Below, in pieces: positions 26,390-35,811 of a stretch of DNA of 64,000 nucleotides. How positions within the stretch are numbered: position 1 is the first letter of the stretch; each line of letters opens with the position of its first letter. The DNA lies in contig JAOTON010000058.1 of NCBI GenBank assembly GCA_034440635.1, positions 1-64,000 of the forward strand. Direction: 5' to 3'. The DNA comes from Lepas anatifera (Eukaryota > Arthropoda > Thecostraca > Lepadidae). A program made the position numbers and the translations under genes. Under the pieces are notes generated by a model, which saw only the letters and a list, made by a program, of their open reading frames with translations, made no database searches and was not told where the DNA came from.

Positions 26390-26774
26390 CTTTTGGACCA
26401 GTATTTTATACTGGTTCAAAGTATTGTACTCTTTAACCATTTATTTCTCCGCAAACGATAGATTTTGTCCGAAAGAAATATAATTCACGGGTTTCCCTAC
26501 AATGCCTGCATGACGTCTATCTCAATTCAAGTCCCGTTACAAGGGTTCCGTTTGGATCACAGCAATAGCGTAAGTTCTGGCTGGACAGGCAGCGCTACGA
26601 GCCGCCATTCTCCAGCAGCCTCAGTCAAATCTCAGGGGAATGCTCAGAGACCAGCCCTGCGGCCCTCTAGAGACAGGGTGTCGAGGACTCATACAGAACC
26701 CCAGCACATCATGGAGAGAGTTCTCACCTTAAATTCATCCTGGTGTTGCTCCCCGTTTCCACAGAACTACACCT

Positions 26775-27110
26775 GCCCCAGGTTGCGGGGTTCGGTCGAT
26801 AAGACATCGGTTCCGTAAGCCCAGGGTCCCAGGTTTGCATCACAGCGGGCTCTATGAATAAGTGCCATCTGATCCATAGGCGGCGGAACTAGCCAGGCAC
26901 CGGAGCACCACGTCCCCCTTAAATTATGTATCTTAACACAAACCCTAAGGCCTTGACAGGAAAGAAATGGGCTGAGAAGTCCGTGGTGCCCTTCTTAAAT
27001 CCGGACCCTCTACCGCTACTGATCTCATCCCAAAAATTCCCCCCACAAGGTGAGAGTCAGCAATGCCATGCGGCCTTAGCAGTTGGTTTGTCGTCAAATG
27101 CTACCACAAA
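26775..27110 (+). repeat. SINE interrupted by a hAT MITE
   Basis: A tRNA-like head (GGGGTTCGGTCGATAAGACA with a B-box-like GGTTTGCATCAC) occurs at about 26785-26850. The family tail (GGTGAGAGTCAGCAATGCC, then TTAGCAGTTGG and TCGTCAAATGC) occurs at 27048-27110. The gap between them is filled by the hAT-like MITE at 26875-27021. Confidence 0.55.
26875..27021. mobile_element. hAT-like MITE inside a SINE
   Basis: Its ends are CATAGGCGGCGGAAC and, as the complement of the right end, CAGTAGCGGTAGAGGG. Internal blocks (GGCACCGGAGCAC, GAAAGAAATGGGCTGA, CGTGGTGCCC) match the copies at 38984, 54177 and 57979. The flanking 8-mers ATCTGATC (26867-26874) and ATCTCATC (27022-27029) agree at seven of eight positions, supporting a hAT target duplication. 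Confidence 0.78.
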
Positions 27111-27323
27111 TATGCATGCCCCGTTCGATTTGAAACTCAGAAGGGCGTTGGAGGCACGGGCGGAGGGTAATCAAGCAGCCTCGCGGACATAAAACTTTCT
27201 TTTACAGACCTATTGCATAAAGGTCCGCTGTTGACTTACTTTTCAGTCAAAACGTTCTTCAAAACGTTCAGATTTTTCCAATTTGCGTGATATGTGAAAA
27301 GCTCTCAAAGGATAAACGGTGGC

Positions 27324-27495
27324 TGAAGTAGGATCGCATAATACGTCACGAGTTTTTGTAACGAGTCACGAGACTTTTAAGAGAGTCACGAGGAAAACGA
27401 AGAAGAAGATTTTTGAGAGTTAAGCGGTGTGTGTGATTTGGGCTGTGTGCGGTGTGAAATATAAAGTAAAAAGAGATTATTGAATTATTGATACA
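27324..27495 (+). repeat. 5' LTR
   Basis: 172 bp, TG...CA. The word GTCACGAG occurs three times (near 27345, 27365 and 27388), an arrangement typical of enhancer or transcription-factor sites. The first lies in TACGTCACGAG, which resembles a CRE half-site. No clear TATA box was identified. Confidence 0.93.
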
Positions 27496-27515
27496 AGCTA
27501 TTCCGGCCATTTAGA

Positions 27516-28343
27516 ATGGCACCGCGAGGAAAAGTCACCGAAGCCGACTTACGACTGATCCCCGAGTACGACGGCAATTCTGCTATAACAGAATGGCTTG
27601 ATAAAGTCGAGCTGGTCTGTAAAATGCGCGGCATTAAGTGTCAGGAAGAGGTGATACCTCTTCGGCTGACAGCCGGAGCTTTTACTGTTTTCCAGCAGTT
27701 ATCTGGTGACGAAAAGAAAGAGGCGTGCAAGATTCGGGAAGCTCTTACCGCGGCTTTCGCTCCGGACGCTTTCATCGCGTATGAACAGTTCGTGGGTCGA
27801 ACGCTGATGACTGGAGAATCTGTAGACGTATATTTAGCAGATCTCCGGCGCCTCTCCACATTATTTGGCGGAGTCTCCGATAAAGCGCTCGCTTGCGCAT
27901 TTGTTGCCGGTCTACCAGAGTCAGTACGGCAGGTGCTCCGCGCTGGCAGTCGCATGGAGTCGATGGAACTGGGGCATCTGTTAGTCCGCGCCCGATCCGT
28001 CATGGCAGACGATGGTTCCACGGTCGCAGCTGTGGTGCAAAGGACCGACGGTCGGCCTCCCAAGCGGAAGGCACCAAGCTGTAAAGATAAAGATATTATC
28101 TTTGAGCGTGGTAGTGACTCGGACTTCATTCGGCAAGAAACGCGCAGGGATAAAAAAGCACTATGCTACAAATGCCATGGTCCAAATCATTTCGCCCGGC
28201 ACTGCCTGATGAAGGATAACAGCAGACGCCAGGGGAAAGCGCAACGGCTTACGTCTGAAGAGGCCAACGGTCCCTCAAAGCCACGTCTGGGAAACGCCAG
28301 AGGAGAGGGGTCGGCGCCAGCCTCTTCTCCAGAACGCCTGTGA
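27516..28343 (+). CDS. Gag of the LTR retrotransposon
   Basis: This 275-codon frame encodes the structural protein that packages element RNA. It starts 20 bases after the LTR, with the ATG inside a small inverted repeat (GCCATTTAGAATGGC). Residues 1-165 look like a helical retrotransposon Gag core. A CCHC zinc knuckle (CYKCHGPNHFARHC) lies at about residues 217-230, after a basic linker. The frame ends at TGA 28341-28343, overlapping the pol frame by about 85 bases. The heptamer at 28289 is in phase for a -1 shift. The frame is intact with no stop or gap. Confidence 0.92.
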   Translation: MAPRGKVTEADLRLIPEYDGNSAITEWLDKVELVCKMRGIKCQEEVIPLRLTAGAFTVFQQLSGDEKKEACKIREALTAAFAPDAFIAYEQFVGRTLMTGESVDVYLADLRRLSTLFGGVSDKALACAFVAGLPESVRQVLRAGSRMESMELGHLLVRARSVMADDGSTVAAVVQRTDGRPPKRKAPSCKDKDIIFERGSDSDFIRQETRRDKKALCYKCHGPNHFARHCLMKDNSRRQGKAQRLTSEEANGPSKPRLGNARGEGSAPASSPERL

Positions 28344-29641
28344 GCGAGGCGCTCCCAACTGTGGAAATTGAAGTGGACGGTAAACCTCGGCCCGCACTTG
28401 TGGACACAGGATGCTCCCGAAGCCTAGTTCACGCGTCATGCTGCCTGGTATGGACTAGGAAAGATGTGTTTGTGCAGGCCGTCAACGGAAAAGATTTGTG
28501 TTGCGCAGGAGAGGGGACTGTTACACTGACCTTGCCGGGCAAGCAAGAGGTCCAGGTGGCGGTTATTGTGACGGAGACCAGGCCGCTCGGATTCGAGGTG
28601 ATCCTGGGCATGAATGCGGTTTCCGCGTTCGGAGGCGTCACGATCTCCAGAAATTCTGTCACCTTTGGTGTGACTAAGCAATTCACCTGTGCCAGTGCTG
28701 CTGAACGAGTGACCATTGATGAAAAAGACTTCTGTGCGGAGTTCAAGCCCTCTGACGGTTTCTGGACAGCAAAATGGAAATGGGCCGGAGGTATTGAGCC
28801 TGCAGCTCTTCAAAATCGTGTGTCCGAGTATTCTATGACAGATGTCGCTCGGGTCGAATATGAGGCCGAGTTGGAGAAATGGGTCGAAGACGGGTGGCTG
28901 GTGCCGTATGACCAGGCAAGACTAGGAAAACCGAAGGGCCTGATTCCACTCATGGCTGTTACGCAGCACAGCAAGGACAGAGTGCGACCCGTTCTCGACT
29001 ATCGTGAGCTTAATGAGTTCATAGAGACTCATACTGCCGATGCAGATGTCTGCTCTGAGAGATTGCGCGAGTGGCGCAAACAAGGGGAAAATGTTTCTGC
29101 AGTTGATCTCAAAAGTGCCTACTTGCAGATTCGCATCCACCCATCTCTTTGGTGTTACCAGACAGTGTTCTTCAGAGGAAATCGCTACTGTCTCACCAGG
29201 CTCGGTCTAGGACTGAACGTGGCCCCAATGGTGATGAAGGCTGTGGTGAACGCAGTGCTCTCCAAGGACGTCCTTGTGCACCAGGGGGCTTCGAGTTATG
29301 TTGATGACGTTCTTGTCAACGAAGACATTGTGTCAGCAGCTCACGTGCAGGAGCACATGAAGCATTACGGACTAATCACGAAAGCGCCTGAAAAAGTCCG
29401 TGATGGGGCTCGTCTTCTGGGCTTGAAAGTCTGGGAGAAGCACGGTCGGCTGCAGTGGAAGCGTGATAATGCCATCGAGGGCGTGCCAGAGCTCTTGACC
29501 CGTCGCAAGGTTTTTTTCTCTGTGTGGGAAGCTAGTCAGCCACTATCCAGTGTGCGGCTGGCTGCGCGTCGCCGTCGCCTTCATCAAAAGAAGAGCAAAT
29601 GCCGTCACAGATGGCTGGGACGACCCAATCCCAGGAAATGA
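28259..29641 (+). CDS. Pol, protease and reverse transcriptase part
   Basis: The frame is open from 28259, just after an in-frame TGA, and is in the -1 phase relative to gag, so it is probably reached by frameshifting rather than from its own ATG. The aspartic protease has the motif VDTGCS at about residues 21-26, counted from 28340. Reverse transcriptase follows, with RPVLDYRELN (217-226), the catalytic AVDLKSAYLQ block (254-263) and YVDD (320-323). The frame runs out at 29641 because the reading phase changes near the T7 run at 29511-29517. Beyond that point this frame is spurious sequence. RT similarity is to Ty3/gypsy rather than BEL/Pao by the RPVLDYRELN and YVDD blocks (inference from family knowledge). 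Confidence 0.9.
   Translation, partial: RGQRSLKATSGKRQRRGVGASLFSRTPVSEALPTVEIEVDGKPRPALVDTGCSRSLVHASCCLVWTRKDVFVQAVNGKDLCCAGEGTVTLTLPGKQEVQVAVIVTETRPLGFEVILGMNAVSAFGGVTISRNSVTFGVTKQFTCASAAERVTIDEKDFCAEFKPSDGFWTAKWKWAGGIEPAALQNRVSEYSMTDVARVEYEAELEKWVEDGWLVPYDQARLGKPKGLIPLMAVTQHSKDRVRPVLDYRELNEFIETHTADADVCSERLREWRKQGENVSAVDLKSAYLQIRIHPSLWCYQTVFFRGNRYCLTRLGLGLNVAPMVMKAVVNAVLSKDVLVHQGASSYVDDVLVNEDIVSAAHVQEHMKHYGLITKAPEKVRDGARLLGLKVWEKHGRLQWKRDNAIEGVPELLTRRKVFFSVWEASQPLSSVRLAARRRRLHQKKSKCRHRWLGRPNPRK
28289..28353 (+). promoter_or_regulatory. -1 ribosomal frameshift signal
   Basis: The heptamer GGGAAAC (28289-28295) sits in gag phase as G GGA AAC, the X XXY YYZ pattern for tandem -1 slippage into the pol frame. 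A 4-base spacer leads to a stem of nine pairs (28300-28308 with 28321-28329, one G-U). The loop word GGCGCC (28313-28318) can pair with GGCGCT (28348-28353), giving an H-type pseudoknot. The spacer is slightly short compared with the usual 5-9 bases. Pairing was worked out by eye. Confidence 0.75.
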
Positions 29642-31061
29642 GGTGCGCTCTTTCCTAGACGAGGTCATGGCCGAAGTGCGGCGTCATGATCCAGCGCGTG
29701 GCCACTGGAACGTCGACGGGGAGAAGGCCAGAGTATGGGTCGACGCAAGTTCCCTGGCTATTGGGACCGTCCTAGAGGTAAACGGCGCGGTTGTTGAGGA
29801 CGCATCATGGCTGCGGAAGGACGAGGCAAACCACATCAATATGGCTGAGCTCGATGCAGTGGTCAAAGGTCTCAATCTGGCCTTAGCATGGAAAATGAAG
29901 GAAGTTGAGCTCCTTACGGATTCTTCCTCAGCATACCGATGGATATCGGACGGTCTATCGGGTCGAAACCGTCTCAAGTCAAAGGCGGCGGGAGAAATGC
30001 TGATTCGACGCCGAGTGGAAATCGTAACCTCGCTCGTCAAGGAGTACAGCCTCCAGCTTTCCATCAAACTGGTCGCCTCGGCTGACAACAGGGCTGACGC
30101 TCTCACAAGGGTCCCGAACAGGTGGCTGAAGAACGCGGCTTCCGGACCAGACTTACCAGAGCAGCAGTGCGGCCTGGTAGTTTGCACGGATACGAAGCAA
30201 CAAATATCCGAGATCCACAAATCGTGTGGGCATCCAGGCGTTAAACGTACACTGTACTTCGGGAGGAAAGTGATCCCCGCACTGAAAAAGGAGGATGTCC
30301 GGAATGTTGTGAGGGAATGCGCACAGTGCCAGTCTATTGACCCCGCCCCGGTGAAGTGGACGAGAGGCAGTCTAGAAGTCGCCGAAACATGGAAACGCAT
30401 CGCAATGGATGTGACGTACTACAGAGGCAGGATGTACCTATCCCTCATCGACTGTGGCCCCAGCCGCTTCGCCATTTGGAGGCCGCTAAGACTCCGCACG
30501 AGTGCGGCAGTCATCGCGGTTTTGGAGGCTGTGTTTCAAGAAAGGGGAGCGCCATCTGAAATTCTGACCGACAACGACACCGCCTTCCGTAGCACTACTT
30601 TTAATGCCTTTCTGACACGCTGGCAGGTGAAAACGCGTTTTCGGTGCGCGTATGTGGCATCCGGAAACGGCATTGCAGAACGCTGCCATCGCAGCGTGAA
30701 GGTCATCGCGGCCAGGATGAACTGTTCAGTCCCCGAAGCTGTCTACTGGTACAACGTTACACCACGCGATGGAAACACACCCGAGTCTGCACCAGCTAAC
30801 GGCGTGCATAAATACGAAGTTCGCGTGAAGGGCACCATCTCACAAGTAGAGACTGACAGTGCGATCGTGGAAAATCCGTACCAAGCCGGTGACCCAGTCT
30901 GGATACGACCACCAAACGTCCGCTGCGATGGGCGATATCACGAAGGAGTGGTCAGCCGTGTCCTGTCGGACCAAGCCGTACAAATTAACGGCGTCCCACG
31001 ACACGTGCGGGAGCTGCGCCCCCGCAGGAGCCCCACCAACCAGACCGGCTCTGACAACTAG
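29550..31061 (+). CDS. Pol, RNase H and integrase part
   Basis: This frame carries the rest of pol after the phase change. It is open somewhat upstream of 29550, so the ATG there is not a real start. RNase H shows acidic residues in VWVDASS (D65), MAELDAV (E100), LLTDSSSAY (D124) and DNRADAL (D183). Integrase follows with an HHCC zinc domain (H223, H228, C257, C260) and a DDE core: AMDVTY (D287), LTDNDTAF (D341), NGIAERCHR (E377). The C-terminal region has a GPY-like beta module (VENPYQAGDPVWIRPP). It ends at TAG 31059-31061, about 50 bases before the polypurine tract. Catalytic residues are all present, so only the frame break argues against activity. Confidence 0.9.
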   Translation: MCGWLRVAVAFIKRRANAVTDGWDDPIPGNEVRSFLDEVMAEVRRHDPARGHWNVDGEKARVWVDASSLAIGTVLEVNGAVVEDASWLRKDEANHINMAELDAVVKGLNLALAWKMKEVELLTDSSSAYRWISDGLSGRNRLKSKAAGEMLIRRRVEIVTSLVKEYSLQLSIKLVASADNRADALTRVPNRWLKNAASGPDLPEQQCGLVVCTDTKQQISEIHKSCGHPGVKRTLYFGRKVIPALKKEDVRNVVRECAQCQSIDPAPVKWTRGSLEVAETWKRIAMDVTYYRGRMYLSLIDCGPSRFAIWRPLRLRTSAAVIAVLEAVFQERGAPSEILTDNDTAFRSTTFNAFLTRWQVKTRFRCAYVASGNGIAERCHRSVKVIAARMNCSVPEAVYWYNVTPRDGNTPESAPANGVHKYEVRVKGTISQVETDSAIVENPYQAGDPVWIRPPNVRCDGRYHEGVVSRVLSDQAVQINGVPRHVRELRPRRSPTNQTGSDN

Positions 31062-31110
31062 CCAGTTTGTCAGTAAGAAGTTTGTTCCGAGGTTTTGTGA
31101 CTTCAAAGTC

Positions 31111-31118
31111 AGGGGGAG
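31111..31118 (+). promoter_or_regulatory. Polypurine tract
   Basis: AGGGGGAG directly abuts the TG of the 3' LTR, the expected place and composition for the plus-strand DNA primer. Confidence 0.8.
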
Positions 31119-31289
31119 TGAAAGTAGGATCGCATAATACGTCACGAGTTTTTGTAACGAGTCACGAGACTTTTAAGAGAGTCACGAGGAAAACGAAGAA
31201 GAAGATTTTTTAGTTAAGCGGTGTGTGTGATTTGGGCTGTGGGCGGTGTGAAATATAAAGTAAAAAGAGATTATTGAATTATTGATACA
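31119..31289 (+). repeat. 3' LTR
   Basis: 171 bp, matching the 5' LTR except for an extra A near the start, a short indel in the ATTTTT stretch and one T/G substitution. It is followed by the second copy of the GTGGC target duplication. Confidence 0.93.
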
Positions 31290-33303
31290 GTGGCTTCTTG
31301 CTCCCTCAGCTGGTTACCCTACTGTCTGAACTGTGTTTAAGAGAAATGTTTAGACTTAAGTAAAAAGATAACGATGTCCTCTTTTTCTCATGGGACTAAT
31401 AGTTTCGAAACCTCAGCGTGCTTAGAACAGAACAGTCTGCTCTAATGTTGACTGAAGGTACTCGCTTCAGTGATTGTGGTTTCCCGAAACAGTGCTCAAT
31501 TTGCCACCAATGTAGTGAGTCAAAGTACTTCTCAAACTCGCGCACGCAACTAGCACCGCTAAATATCAATGCGAGAAACTCTTTGTGAGGAAAGACATGT
31601 ATGCGAGGATAGACGTTTGCGAGACACATGAACACCTGTTGCCATATGCGTGGGAGCCTCAGCCCGAGCGAGCCTGAGAGCACACCTGTGGCGCAGCATG
31701 TACCAACTGTGCCGAACACATCTCCAATAAACGCTAACGTATTTATTTATTTATTATTTGACATACACGGCATCTCCACTATTCATGTGGCTATTCTGAC
31801 GCCGGTTGTAATGAAGATGAGGGACATAAATGACAACTTAAGCAAAAACACACTGTAGGATAAGGATAAGGATAGGATGGTTCATGAGGAAGGACAAGGA
31901 TTACCCACGGGGAGGGTCGCCACAGGCGCCGCGCTCAACCCATGGAGTGAGGTAGTGGGATTTGATAAAGGGATCCGGTGAAAAAAACATGAAAAACAAC
32001 AAACAGGGCGTGACGATGACGGTGATGATGAATAATTCTCGTTCTTTTTCGGCTGGTCTCTCTTTTCGTTCTTCGCTTTTGTCGTCGTGGTTCTTCGTTT
32101 CCGTTTCTCAGGTCTTATTTCTTAGAAGTGTTCATCGTTCGGTTTGCGTTTAAGATGAATAGGATCAAAAGTTCTTCTAATATGTGGGAAGTATTTCATC
32201 CTTGCTTAGAAGTCCAGCACCTACGGTGTGAATGACTTGTTACTGAATGGCTGTGCAATTATTACGTGTCAAATTATTTAGCAATATTATTCAGGACGCC
32301 GTTATATATTTTAGAGCCGGAAGATATCTCAGATGGAGGAGCTTCTTCAAAGACGTCACGTTGGTTTCAGAGGCGAAAACTATGCCGGATTAAGCTCAGT
32401 TTGCTTGTGAAACTCTAATCGAAATCACCTACTTCACTAGCTCTTCAAACGATCTTCTGCAAGGCACGGTGAAATTATTCACTGTTTATGAAGAATTGCA
32501 TACTTGAATCCAGGATATGATGAATTAATCAATAGCCCAGCACCTAGAAGTAGATATTGCACCACAAGAAAACCGCAAATAATACTTTTTGCCATAAATT
32601 CGTTAAGATTAACGCGGAGCCGTGGAAAACGTGGCCGAAGCCGTCAGCTGCAGTCAGCTGACTGACAATTGTATTGACAATGGATTGTACTGACTGACGT
32701 ACAGAATATTCTTCGGCGAGAGAATCAGGGAACCGACTGAGGAATAGCCTGTCGTCTTCAAAAGTTACCATTATACAATATTCATAGCTACCAAATAGTT
32801 TGATCTGCGTCACGCTATTGGGAAAACAGCACCAGAGCCTTACTTTGAGCACGATTACCCTGGGTACACGAGCAGCCTCAGCGCGCACTATTTCCGTACC
32901 GACCGTGAGAACAGACCAATCGACTCATGTATCCGGGCGTCTGGTACGTTTCCGCCAGTCTGCCTTAATCCTCCTTTTTGAGGACAAAAGATTTTGTGCT
33001 TAGTCCGTACCAGTAGTAGGCAAATGAATTGTACAATAACATGGCTGACGAAGTTTTGATGTAAAATATATTTTAATTAGATGTTTGTTTTACCATCGAA
33101 AATTAAGAGTGAGAACAAGAGTTTATGACGTCAAGTAAATGTTTCATTCAAATGAACTGAATGCATATTCTTTTGCTTTTACAATGGTTCGTTTGCGTCG
33201 CCATATTTCGCCTGAGCCGTGGCACATTTCGTCTGGCTCGTGTACAGCGTAAAAGTGCGTATCGCGGGCCATGGTACCGAGGCTGCTGGTGTAGATATCC
33301 CGG
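31290..33303. other. No gene recognised
   Basis: Contains a TATTTATTTATTTATTATTT stretch near 31740 that could be the tail of a minus-strand LINE, and a short GGATAA tandem at 31859-31880. No open frame with a recognised domain. Confidence 0.45.
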
Positions 33304-34083
33304 GTATTTATTTACTTATTTATTTGTTCAGCAGCATCACCTACATATAAATCCAGTTACAGGCGAAGTCCAAACATTAAAAGCGTATTTACAGTGGAAC
33401 ACATCAGACAGTATACATACTAACAAGAAATAGGTAAAAAATGAAAACAATTCAAAACTAAAATTTAGCAATAGGCCTCAAAAGAGATCGCGGTAAAATC
33501 GCGCACCACAAAAAGTAAAATAAGACGTAAAAGGCCTAAAAAAGATGAACCAGCACGGCCAACAAGCCTTACAACCTTGCCACATATCTTATAACATGGT
33601 TTTTGTAAGTGGCTAAGTCATTTGCAAAGATATCTGCTTCAACATCATGGCTGAATAAAAACATGTTTGAGAGCCTAGGGAGGCGACAAAACACGCCGCT
33701 CTGTGCAGTGTTGACGCGTGCTCGGGGAATATGAAACGTCAGGTTGTGGGTCGATCGGGCAGGCACCTGCAAGAGAAAGCAGCTGAGCAGAGCAGGTACA
33801 TCGAGCTTTGCACGGATTATATTTCTAGTAAAAGTAAATCGTGCTGTACCCTCGGTGCAGCGAGAGAAGGAACTTCGAAATGTGTTAGAAGATGCTCATA
33901 AGAAAGAGAGAGTGCTTGTCCAGATGGAATGTGGTGGATAAGCCACAGAAGAAACTTATGTTGAACCCGATCGACCCGATCGGGCATGTATTCCAGAGAC
34001 GGTCTCCTACTCATGGCTCGTAAAATAGGTGATGTTATGAAGGGACGTGGCCATTGGGTCGACCCGCGTGTGCGGCACACCAA
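33304..34083 (-). pseudogene. LINE 3' end (CR1/Jockey-like RT tail), broken
   Basis: Two minus-strand frames in different phases (33817-34083, then 33569-33772) carry the linker after the RT domain: VDRVQHKFLLWL and, further on, RARVNTAQSGVFCRLPRLSNMF. The same order appears in the fragment at 61900-62740 (RVERVQHKFLMWL, then ARVNTVASGAFNRLPRLVNSF), so they are one family. The 3' end has an AATAAATAAGTAAATAA-type tail, read as TATTTATTTACTTATTTATT on the + strand at about 33304. The RT core is missing: a 5'-truncated, frameshifted copy. Confidence 0.75.
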
Positions 34084-34302
34084 AATAGCGTGCTGCCGTG
34101 CCCTGCCAGGAGTTTCAGTTTCGCTTCAAGGAGGTTTTCTGTGGACTCTCTCATTTAGATAGCACCTACCGCCATCATACTGAGCGGTCCTGGTACCCCG
34201 CCAGGGTCGCCATCTCAATGTGACTCTGAAAGGACAGGTGAGTGCCCTTTCAGGAGAAGGTACTTATCTGATGCCTCCACGGCCTGGAGAGCTACCGCTT
34301 AT

Positions 34303-34775
34303 GTCAGTCATTGCCAACAACTTGTCTGTCATTGCCAACAACTTGTCTGAGATTCTGCCAGCAACTTGTCAGTCATTGCCAACAACTTGTCTGAGAGTTC
34401 TGCCAGCAACTTGTCAGTCATTGCCAGCAACTTGTCTGAGAGTTCTGCCAGCAACTTGTCTGAGAGTTCTGCCAGCAACTTGTAAGTCATTGCCAACAAC
34501 TTGTCTGAGAGTTCTGCCAGCAACTTGTCAGTCATTGTCAGCAACTTGTCTGAGAGTTCTGCCAGCAACTTGTCAGTCATTACCAACAACTTGTCTGAGA
34601 GTTCTGCCAGCAACTTGTCAGTCATTGCCAGCAACTTGTCTGAGAGTTCTGCCAGCAACTTGTCAGTCATTGCCAGCAACTTGTCTGAGAGTTCTGCCAG
34701 CAACTTGTCAGTCATTGCCAGCAACTTGTCTGAGAGTTCTGCCAGCAACTTGTCAGTCATTGCCAACGACTTGTC
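34303..34775. repeat. 45-bp minisatellite
   Basis: About ten units alternate CAACTTGTCAGTCATTGCCA-type (21 bp) and CAACTTGTCTGAGAGTTCTG-type (24 bp) sub-units, giving a 45-bp period (15 codons). Because 45 is divisible by three and the units lack stops in several frames, long repetitive frames are open on both strands. Variation is limited to an A/G choice in GCCAACAAC/GCCAGCAAC and a few substitutions. I see no flanking evidence of a gene. Confidence 0.92.
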
Positions 34776-35574
34776 TCTTGAGTTTCTGGCTGACTTGCTA
34801 GTGACGTCTTGGACAAAACTGCGCCTTCCCCCAGCTGTGGTAGGTCATTTGAATCGGCCTGACCTCCTGATTCGGTTGCGAAAGATATGCATGCTCGCAA
34901 ATTCATCATCGCAAGGTAGCATAACCGCCGTGACATTTTCAGGCAGGTCCCTCAGCATAAGTACAGGCCTGTTAGCTTTGCTGACTTGGCGGATCAGCAT
35001 CCGCTTTCTGTTCATGCTTCGCTTATCTTGTTCCCAGTCATTTTATTCCCAGGATCGCAGGCTCTTAAATATGCAAGTGTTATGTGTGATTGAAGGTAAA
35101 AAAGGTTACCATTGTGAGCAAGGGAGGTGACTCAATTAATGCCTCCCCTCGATTAATGACTCCCTTCTTCAAACAGAACGAATGACTACCTGGTGGGGTA
35201 CCAGAATGACACCCACTTACGGTGTTTTCTTCAGGTTGGAGTTGAGCTTAACTTTCATATGGGAGGCAGTACCGGAAGAGTGACAACCATGTGGGGAATG
35301 GGCAGAAATACTACATGGCTATGCCGATGTAAAGGAAATCATGCACTAATGAGCGGCACCATCAAGTGAATTCATACACTTGCGTCTCCAAGATACTCCC
35401 TCGACGAGTCTCCGTGCTAAAGGAGACACGAGGGATGAAACTAGGAAGGAGGTGAAATATGGTCTAGTGTCAAAGCCCTTGCGATGTGTGAGACGAATTT
35501 TCAGTGCGCAGCTCAAGTATCGGACACATTTTCGGACAATATATACCTATAAACCATCAGCCTGAACAACAACC
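34776..35574. other. No gene recognised
   Basis: Unique-looking sequence next to the minisatellite. The + strand frame that runs out of the array continues to 35130 without any recognisable domain. Confidence 0.45.
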
Positions 35575-35811
35575 CATCGTAGGCAAATCCAGGATTTCCC
35601 ATTGGGCGGAGGGCATCATCCAGACCAGGGGCGACCACTTTTGGGGGGAAAAATCTATCCGGTGGTAGGAAAATCCTATCCAAGAGGCGCCAATACAGGC
35701 ATCATTGGGCTGGGGAGTGGGAAGCGACATCTCAGGGCGCGCCTTGACCATTTCAGGGGGTGCTGAGGGACGATGGGGAAGTGCCCTTCCTTTACCCTGG
35801 ATCCGCCTATG
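35575..35811. mobile_element. MITE with CATAGGCGGATCCAGG-type ends
   Basis: The left end reads CATCGTAGGCAAATCCAGG. The right end, as the complement, reads CATAGGCGGATCCAGGG. The ends are inverted and similar to those at 20704 and 36176. No convincing target duplication. Non-coding. Confidence 0.5.

Larger units (their letters stand above)
27324..31289 (+). mobile_element. Ty3-like LTR retrotransposon, nearly intact
   Basis: Two LTRs of about 171 bp flank gag, protease, reverse transcriptase, RNase H and integrase in the Ty3/gypsy order. A perfect 5-bp target duplication GTGGC lies at 27319-27323 and 31290-31294. The LTRs begin TG, end CA, and differ by one substitution and small indels, so the insertion is young. 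The pol frame is broken once, at a T7 run (29511-29517). No conventional tRNA primer-binding site is visible. It is a mobile element, not a host gene. Confidence 0.95.

Noticed and set aside
28340..28342. GTG at 28340 as an independent start for pol
   Set aside because: The pol frame is open further upstream to 28259 and an in-phase slippery heptamer is present, so frameshift access is more likely.
34220..35130. Long repetitive proteins on both strands over the minisatellite
   Set aside because: Openness follows from the 45-bp period; no start context, domain or splicing evidence.
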